Below, in pieces: positions 7,307 through 11,981 of a stretch of DNA of 11,981 nt. Positions within the stretch are counted from its first letter, which is position 1; the number at the start of each line of letters is the position of its first letter. The stretch covers positions 1-11,981 of the forward strand of contig JAIRPU010000002.1 of assembly GCA_031256815.1 (NCBI GenBank). Direction: 5' to 3'. The translations under genes and the position numbers were made by a program. Origin of the DNA: Spirochaetaceae bacterium (GTDB taxonomy: Bacteria > Spirochaetota > Spirochaetia > Treponematales > Breznakiellaceae). Below the pieces are notes generated by a model. It saw nothing but the letters and a program-made list of their open reading frames with translations, did no database searches and was not told where the DNA came from.

Positions 7307-8330
7307 GACGTTTTTTAAAATAAATCCAAATAAAGAAAGGCGCGCCGACAAGCGCAGTTATTGCGCCTACCGGCAATTCGGAGGGGGCGACTATGGTGCG
7401 CGCTATAATGTCGGCGGTAACGCATAAAAAGCCGCCTGTGCAAAACGACATTGGAAGCACAAAACGGTGTTCCGAGCCCAGAATTTTACGCGATAGGTGC
7501 GGCGCAATAAGGTCAACAAAACCTATTGTTCCGCTTAAAGCAACTGCGCTGCCCGTTAGAAGCGCGGAAAATAAAAACAAATAGTGTTTTACCCGTTTTG
7601 TGTCAACGCCGCTGGAAAGCGCGTGTTCGTCTCCAAAGGTTAGAATGTCCATTTCCCGTGTCCAGCGCATAACTCCTGCAAAGCCCAAGATTAGAAAGGG
7701 GAGCAGCATTTTTAAATATGGCCAGCCGCGCAGAGCGAAGCTTCCCATCTGCCATATAATAAGGCTTCGCAGTTCTTCGCGGTAAAGCGCTATTAGCATT
7801 GTAAGCAGCGCGTTTACAAACAGTGAAACGACCATGCCAAATAAAATCACCGTATTGTTGGAAATTGTTTTATCCAGCCGTGCCGAAAATGCAATAACAA
7901 AATAAACGGTAAGCAGGGCGAATAAAAAACCGCCTGCGGGCAGTGTCCATACGCCAAAAAATGGCAGAGACGCGCCGGAGAGCATAACGAGCCCTGCGCC
8001 AAGAGAAGCGCCGGAAGAAACGCCAAGTATGTATGGAGATGCAAGCTGGTTTTTCAAAATTGATTGAACTACAGCGCCGCTTACGGCAAGCGCTCCGCCT
8101 GCGCAAAATGCCAGCAATACGCGCGGAAGGCGCAGTTCCCAAATTATGGTTACTGTCCGCTGCGGAATATCATCGTTTAAAGCGACAAAAAAAAATTTAT
8201 TTAGCAGAACATTGAGTGTTTGCGCGGCGCTTATTCCTGAACTTCCAAAAGAGGTTCCCAGGTAGATTAAAAAAAATGACGCGATAAACGCTATCGTAAG
8301 CTTTAACGCGGCGGACCGGCGTATTATCAT
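7299..8330 (-). CDS. FecCD/BtuC-family ABC transporter permease
   Basis: Inner-membrane permease of an importer for iron-siderophore, haem or cobalamin, 343 aa (normal length), with about ten hydrophobic helices. Diagnostic segments in order are LRLPRVL (66-72), GAVVQSILKNQLASPYILG (85-103, nearly the family consensus), the ATPase-coupling region GTIGFVDLIAPHLSRK (267-282), and ELPVGAITALVGAPFF (318-333). No substrate-binding protein or ATPase gene is adjacent on either side: upstream is a regulator and downstream is the rRNA methyltransferase, which it overlaps by 8 bp. It may use partners encoded elsewhere. The substrate cannot be told from the sequence. There is no obvious Shine-Dalgarno; a promoter-like element sits directly before the ATG. 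Confidence 0.92.
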   Translation of the reverse strand: MIIRRSAALKLTIAFIASFFLIYLGTSFGSSGISAAQTLNVLLNKFFFVALNDDIPQRTVTIIWELRLPRVLLAFCAGGALAVSGAVVQSILKNQLASPYILGVSSGASLGAGLVMLSGASLPFFGVWTLPAGGFLFALLTVYFVIAFSARLDKTISNNTVILFGMVVSLFVNALLTMLIALYREELRSLIIWQMGSFALRGWPYLKMLLPFLILGFAGVMRWTREMDILTFGDEHALSSGVDTKRVKHYLFLFSALLTGSAVALSGTIGFVDLIAPHLSRKILGSEHRFVLPMSFCTGGFLCVTADIIARTIVAPSELPVGAITALVGAPFFIWIYFKKRHA

Positions 8331-8337
8331 TTACTTT

Positions 8338-8366
8338 ACTATAGCGCAAGGTCAAAATACCGGCAA
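8338..8366 (-). promoter_or_regulatory. Promoter-like element immediately before the permease gene
   Basis: On the - strand, TTGCCG (8366-8361) and TATAGT (8343-8338) are separated by exactly 17 nt. The expected transcription start (about 8331) falls at the permease ATG (8330), so the mRNA would be nearly leaderless. The -10 matches 5 of 6 consensus bases and the -35 matches 4 of 6. Confidence 0.4.
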
Positions 8367-8372
8367 GGCGGC

Positions 8373-8429
8373 GTTAGATGCCTTCGCGCAAGTTAGATGC
8401 CTTCGCGCAAGTTAGATGCTTTCGCGTAA
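8373..8429. repeat. Three 19-bp tandem repeats over the end of the regulator gene
   Basis: GTTAGATGCCTTCGCGCAA is present at 8373-8391 and 8392-8410 (identical), and at 8411-8429 with two changes. The third copy contains the last codons and stop of the XRE-family gene. The two outer copies each repeat, on the - strand, codons for Leu-Arg-Glu-Gly-Ile followed by a stop. The array ends 7 bp before the putative -35 of the permease promoter. Confidence 0.9.
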
Positions 8430-8786
8430 ATTAAGAAATTTGTTGAAGCGCGCGTCAATATAAGCGCTGATATCTGATTTAAGGTCTTGCTTTAAGTTTA
8501 CAACGAGTTGTTCCAGCGAAAAGCCTTTGTCCATTTTGCCCTGTTCCAGAACAGGGGTAAATAGCTGGAACAGTTCCAGTTCCAGCGCGCCGGCAAGCCT
8601 TACCGCCGTTTTGTCGCTTATCCATGAACGCCGGCGTTCAATATCGTTAATTGTTTGCGTAGAAACATCAATAAGTTCTGCAAGTTTCTCCTGCGAAAGC
8701 CCCATCTTCTTGCGGGCGGTTTTTATATTATGCGCAAGCAGCGCTTTTGCGTCTTCAGCGTCTATAATGCTATCCTCATTTCTCAA
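8412..8786 (-). CDS. XRE-family (Cro/CI-type) transcriptional regulator
   Basis: Small DNA-binding protein. The helix-turn-helix domain runs from NIKTARKKMGLSQEKLAELI through DVSTQTINDIERRRSWIS to LAGALELELFQLF, the standard Cro/CI layout. A short C-terminal tail of about 40 residues contains LEQLVVNLKQDLKSDISAYI, probably an oligomerisation helix. No ATG lies in the right place. The coordinates given use a TTG at 8786 (124 aa). A better-supported start may be ATT at 8768 (118 aa), because GAGGA (8777-8773) precedes it and the predicted transcription start (about 8781) lies beyond the TTG. An in-frame ATG at 8996 would run 123 bp into the divergent gene and is unlikely. It is placed to control itself and the envelope operon from the shared gap. 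Confidence 0.85.
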   Translation of the reverse strand: MRNEDSIIDAEDAKALLAHNIKTARKKMGLSQEKLAELIDVSTQTINDIERRRSWISDKTAVRLAGALELELFQLFTPVLEQGKMDKGFSLEQLVVNLKQDLKSDISAYIDARFNKFLNLRESI

Positions 8787-8787
8787 A

Positions 8788-8815
8788 ATTCTATGGTAAA
8801 AGTAGGTGTTGACAA
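8788..8815 (-). promoter_or_regulatory. Promoter of the XRE regulator gene
   Basis: On the - strand, TTGTCA (8815-8810) and TAGAAT (8793-8788) are 16 nt apart; each matches the sigma-70 consensus at 5 of 6 positions. Transcription would start near 8781, 13 nt before the candidate ATT start at 8768 and after the TTG at 8786. Confidence 0.55.
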
Positions 8816-8831
8816 TCAACTGTAACTTGAT
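8808..8831. promoter_or_regulatory. Candidate operator shared by the divergent promoters
   Basis: The palindrome GTTGACAATCAAC (8808-8820; 5-bp arms around CAA) contains the -35 boxes of both promoters. A second pair, ATCAA (8815-8819) and TTGAT (8827-8831), overlaps it and reaches the + strand -10. A dimer of the adjacent XRE protein bound here would block both promoters. That the XRE protein is the binder is inferred from position. Confidence 0.5.
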
Positions 8832-8836
8832 ATAAA
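8809..8836 (+). promoter_or_regulatory. Sigma-70 promoter of the envelope operon
   Basis: A perfect -35 TTGACA (8809-8814), a 16-nt spacer, and TATAAA (8831-8836) preceded by TG and one base (extended -10). This is the best promoter match in the window. Transcription would begin near 8843, giving a leader of about 30 nt before the ATG at 8874. Confidence 0.7.
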
Positions 8837-8873
8837 ATAAAACTAAAACCAGATTTTTTATGATGAATTTACA

Positions 8874-9983
8874 ATGAAAAACGGTACTAGAAAGCGGTTT
8901 TTGCCTGCCTGCCTGCTGTATTTTTGGCTTTTTCTGCCTGCACAAGTTCCGGCGCAGCAGCGCCCCGTAATTATCATGAAAGCCCCGGAAAACCATGGGC
9001 TTTCCAAAGATGAAGCTTACTTACTCAGGAGTGTTCATAGCGCGCTGGTCGAGGATTTTATAAGAAATTCGGGATTGGAGGTGTTTGACAGGGATAATGT
9101 GGGAAAAGTTGTAAAAGAAACAGAAAACCCCTTGTACCAGGACGATGCGGGTAAGAGGGCCGGCGATTTTACTCATGATTATATGCTTGAAGGCGAGCTG
9201 GTTAAAACGTCGCACGATTTTTTACTTTCACTTAGGGTAACAGATACAAAAACCAAAATGCCCATTGCGTCACGCGCTGAATCCTTCAGCTTCGAAGAGC
9301 TGAAAGACAAAAGGAGTATTTACAAAGTGTCAAGCGAGTTAATCAAACAGATGAAGAAGAAGATTCGGCGGAACGCAGGCCCCGAAGACTGGAAAAACAA
9401 GCGGCTTTACATTGGGGCGCGGGCGGGGCTTGCCGCGCAAACTCCGGTTATAAACACCAACAGGGACGATATAAACGCGGAGGCGGCCACCGGTTTTGAG
9501 GCGGCGCTTCAGTTTGAATACCGTTTTTTCGAGTTTTCGGTTATGAAACTCCCGCTGCGTTTTTTTGCGCAGAGTGAAATCATTTTTTCCGGCGAAAAGA
9601 TAGCGGCGGTCCTGCCGGAGGGAGATTCGGTAACAATGGAAGCCGGCATACTTAACGTGCCGCTTTTGGCAAAGGCCGCCTGGACGCCGCGAATCTTTTA
9701 CTTTGCCGTTTTTGCCGGCCCTGCGCTTACGCTGCCGCTTGGCCAAATGATGATAAAGCAAGACGGGCTTGAACGGCAGTATGATTTTTCGCCTACCTTT
9801 GGCCTTTTGGCCGGTATAAACGCCGGAATTAAAGTTGGGCAGGGGGCGGTGTTTTTGGACGCCCGTTATTACGGCGACTGTTTGTTTACACGGGTAAACG
9901 ATGTACAGCAATACCGCAGGCAGACATTTTCTGTTTCGCTTGGTTACCGTTATGGATTTTTATTAACAGGAGAAAAACGATGA
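8874..9983 (+). CDS. Secreted CsgG/LpoB-like plus outer-membrane beta-barrel protein
   Basis: Unnamed 369-aa envelope protein. A signal peptide (basic MKNGTRKRF, hydrophobic core, likely cleavage after VPA at 25-27) shows export. Residues about 30-165 resemble the CsgG/LpoB/FlgO type: a helix LLRSVHSALVEDFI, then GLEVFDRDNVGKVVKE, then a strand pattern DYMLEGELVKTSHDFLLSLRVTD. A basic linker (KKKIRRN) leads to about 178-369, with alternating hydrophobic strands (LYIGARAGLAA, FEAALQFEYRF, AVFLDARYYGD) and the ending FSVSLGYRYGF, as in small outer-membrane barrels. The Shine-Dalgarno is weak, but a 5-codon frame (MMNLQ, 8860-8877) ends overlapping the ATG. The last codons overlap the next gene by 4 bp, so the two are coupled. 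The domain calls are from pattern only; the exact function is unknown. Confidence 0.75.
   Translation: MKNGTRKRFLPACLLYFWLFLPAQVPAQQRPVIIMKAPENHGLSKDEAYLLRSVHSALVEDFIRNSGLEVFDRDNVGKVVKETENPLYQDDAGKRAGDFTHDYMLEGELVKTSHDFLLSLRVTDTKTKMPIASRAESFSFEELKDKRSIYKVSSELIKQMKKKIRRNAGPEDWKNKRLYIGARAGLAAQTPVINTNRDDINAEAATGFEAALQFEYRFFEFSVMKLPLRFFAQSEIIFSGEKIAAVLPEGDSVTMEAGILNVPLLAKAAWTPRIFYFAVFAGPALTLPLGQMMIKQDGLERQYDFSPTFGLLAGINAGIKVGQGAVFLDARYYGDCLFTRVNDVQQYRRQTFSVSLGYRYGFLLTGEKR
9968..9973 (+). promoter_or_regulatory. Shine-Dalgarno of the FN3 lipoprotein gene
   Basis: AGGAGA, with the GGAG core at 9969-9972, lies 7 nt before the ATG at 9980, inside the end of the barrel-protein gene. It supports this start over an in-frame ATG at 10049. 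Confidence 0.8.
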
Positions 9984-11981
9984 AAGCTATTAAAGTTATA
10001 AAGAATGCGGAGAACTTCGCTTTTTTGCATTTTACGGCGCGTTTGATTATGCCATGCGCGAAGTTTTTGGGAGCTGCGTTTCCTGGGGCTTTAGCTGCGG
10101 CGATTTTTTGCGCTGCGGCTTTGGGAGCGCTGTTTATTTCGTGCGAGCAGCCGGATTCTTTTGGTTCGTTTTTCTATTACGAGAAGGGCCTGCGCGCGCC
10201 CGGCGGGGTTAAGGCGGTTGCGGGTAACGGTCTTGTTACCCTTAGCTGGCTGCCTGTGGGCGCTTTAATTACCGAAGAATACGAGTATGAAGTGTTTTAT
10301 AATACCTCAAACTCAATACCTGCCGCGCCGTTCTGGACAGGCCGGAACTTTACCACAATAGTAAGCCCGCTTACAAACAGAACGGCTTATTATTTCTGGG
10401 TCAGGGCGGTTATGGGCGGCAAAAAGGGCGACTTTAGCGAGCCTGTTAAGGCCATCCCCTGGCTTGCCGGCACAGAGCCCGACACTCCCGCTGCGCCGCG
10501 GATAATTACCGGAATTGAGCGGCTTACCGTTGTCTGGGAGATTACAGGCGGAGCTGCGCAGTACGAGGTGTATTACTCCACAAGCGCAGCCGCTCCGGCA
10601 AGCCCGGCGCAGACGGTATCTGTCACCAGCGCTACTATTAACGGCCTGTTCAACGGGCAAATTTATTATTTTTGGATAAAGGCGAAGAATGGAAGCCTTG
10701 TAAGCGCGTTAAGCCAGCCACAGACGGGAATACCCCGCGCCGCCACCTCTCCTCCCGGCGTTCCCGGCAAACCGGAACTTGAATCCGGCAGCGGTAAAAT
10801 GAGCCTTCGCTGGAATCCGGCGGAGATGGCCTCTGTTTACGAGGTGTATTACAGCACAAACCAGGAGCGGTCTTCCAGCCCTGCGGTAAGCGGGCTTGGC
10901 GAAACAAGCGCCACCGTTAGCGGCCTGCAAAACGGTCAGCGTTACTATTTCTGGGTTAGGGCGACAAACGGTCTTGGAGCGGGGGGCTTTAGTCCTTCTG
11001 CGAGCGGAACGCCTTCCGCGTTTGCCGAAGCGCCCGCCGCGCCCGCTGCGCCGTCCGTTACGCCTGGAAGCGGCAGGCTTTTTGTTAGCTGGCAGGCGGC
11101 GGAAGGGGCGCTTTCTTACGAGCTATGGTGGGGAACAACAGATAACAGCGCGGGCGCAGTGAAGTACGGCAGCGACTTTAGCGTAACTTCTGCGGAGGTG
11201 TCATGTGCCAACGGCGTAACCCGCTATTTCTGGTTAAAGGCAAAAAACGAAAAAGGCGCAAGCGGTTTTGGCGCCTGCGCAAACGGCACGCCTTCTGCCA
11301 TTTACGCCCCGCCTGCAGCTCCGGCTGCGCCTGCGGTAACGGCGGGGAACGAGCAGCTTACGCTTAACTGGACGGCGGTTGAAGGCGCGCAGGCCTACGA
11401 GCTGTGGCTTGGGACGACAAACAACAGCGCGGAGGCGGGGCGGCGCGCGGATGTTGCCGCCACTTCCGCCGTTATTTCCGGCCTTACAAACAACACTGTT
11501 TACTATATCTGGCTAAAGGCGAAGAACGCCGCCGGAAGCAGCGGCTTTAGCCTGCGTTCAAGCGGCACGCCGCAGGCTTCGCTTGGGCCGCCGCAAACGC
11601 CTGGCCAGCCTGCGCTTGCGCTTGGTTCCGGGCAGTTTACCGTATCGTGGAATGCTGTTGAGGGCGCGGATGCCTACGAAGTGTATCTGGGCACAAGCGC
11701 TGAGTTTGCAAGCGCGGCAAAGAACGGCGGCGATGTTACTACGCTTTCCAAAACGATTAGCGGCCTTACCAACGGAACGACCTACTATGTGTGGGTAAAG
11801 GCGAAAAACAGTTTAGGCGCAAGCGCCGAAAGCACGTCAAGAAGCGCCATCCCCATTGCCGCAGCTTCCGCGCCAACTGTAACGGCGGAAAACACCAGGC
11901 TTACGCTTGCCTGGACGGCGGTCGCGGGGGCAAGCCAGTACGAGGTGTATTACAGTACCGGCACAACGATACCCGCCGCCC
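9980..11981 (+). CDS. Large fibronectin type III repeat lipoprotein (3' end outside window)
   Basis: The frame is open from 9980 to the window edge (667 residues, no stop). The N-terminus has a long hydrophobic segment (about 29-54) ending in LFISC, a relaxed spirochaetal lipobox with Cys55 as the likely lipid anchor. FN3 modules of about 90 residues follow, beginning near 71, 169, 259, 351, 447, 538 and 631 (the last is cut). Each has an early Trp strand (VTLSW, LTLNW, FTVSW), a YEVYY/YELW strand, GLTNG, and YYxWVKAKN before a GFS-type end and a Pro/Ala-rich linker. FN3 chains usually bind proteins or glycans, or act as spacers. The ATG overlaps the upstream stop as ATGA, so it is made together with the barrel protein, which may display or anchor it. 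No catalytic domain is visible yet; one may lie downstream. Confidence 0.88.
   Translation, partial: MKAIKVIKNAENFAFLHFTARLIMPCAKFLGAAFPGALAAAIFCAAALGALFISCEQPDSFGSFFYYEKGLRAPGGVKAVAGNGLVTLSWLPVGALITEEYEYEVFYNTSNSIPAAPFWTGRNFTTIVSPLTNRTAYYFWVRAVMGGKKGDFSEPVKAIPWLAGTEPDTPAAPRIITGIERLTVVWEITGGAAQYEVYYSTSAAAPASPAQTVSVTSATINGLFNGQIYYFWIKAKNGSLVSALSQPQTGIPRAATSPPGVPGKPELESGSGKMSLRWNPAEMASVYEVYYSTNQERSSSPAVSGLGETSATVSGLQNGQRYYFWVRATNGLGAGGFSPSASGTPSAFAEAPAAPAAPSVTPGSGRLFVSWQAAEGALSYELWWGTTDNSAGAVKYGSDFSVTSAEVSCANGVTRYFWLKAKNEKGASGFGACANGTPSAIYAPPAAPAAPAVTAGNEQLTLNWTAVEGAQAYELWLGTTNNSAEAGRRADVAATSAVISGLTNNTVYYIWLKAKNAAGSSGFSLRSSGTPQASLGPPQTPGQPALALGSGQFTVSWNAVEGADAYEVYLGTSAEFASAAKNGGDVTTLSKTISGLTNGTTYYVWVKAKNSLGASAESTSRSAIPIAAASAPTVTAENTRLTLAWTAVAGASQYEVYYSTGTTIPAA

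Noticed and set aside
8787..8996. N-terminal extension of the XRE regulator to the ATG at 8996
   Set aside because: It would cross both promoters and 123 bp of the divergent gene, and the extra residues resemble no domain.
10313..10930. Minus-strand frames opposite the FN3 gene
   Set aside because: They are antisense shadows of a repetitive coding region and have no recognisable domain or ribosome binding site.

Overview
The window looks like chromosomal DNA of a spirochaete, most likely a treponeme of the gut or termite-symbiont kind. This is inferred from three things: a lipoprotein with a relaxed lipobox followed by fibronectin type III (FN3) repeats of the 'GLTNGTTYYVWVKAKN' style, a HydN-like ferredoxin, and a mix of tightly packed genes with weak ribosome binding sites. 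No rRNA, tRNA, transposase or CRISPR array was seen.

Layout. (1) Positions 1-5181, + strand: the possible tail of an upstream protein, then guaA (GMP synthase), purB (adenylosuccinate lyase), a YicC-family endoribonuclease and an exported NlpC/P60-type cysteine peptidase. Gaps are 2-30 bp or short overlaps, so this is probably one transcription unit joining the GMP and AMP branches of purine synthesis to an RNase and a cell-wall enzyme. (2) Positions 5182-5266: the convergent gap, with a hairpin that may terminate transcription from both sides. (3) Positions 5267-8330, - strand: a HydN-like four-cluster ferredoxin; a 186-bp palindromic element containing 19-bp tandem repeats; a THUMP-type rRNA guanine methyltransferase (RlmL family); and a FecCD-type ABC permease without its partner genes. 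(4) Positions 8412-8786, - strand: a small XRE-family repressor-like protein whose stop codon lies in a 19-bp tandem duplication. (5) Positions 8874 to the window end, + strand: a secreted protein with a CsgG/LpoB-like domain plus an outer-membrane barrel, translationally coupled (ATGA) to a large FN3-repeat lipoprotein that runs off the window.

The most system-like part is 8412-11981. The XRE regulator and the two-gene envelope operon diverge from an 86-bp gap. Good sigma-70 promoters point both ways there, and their -35 boxes overlap inside one 13-bp palindrome, GTTGACAATCAAC. This suggests a single operator that both autoregulates the regulator and switches the surface operon. The permease, methyltransferase and ferredoxin on the - strand look like ordinary housekeeping or metabolic genes; the repeat element between the last two is the main unexplained DNA there.
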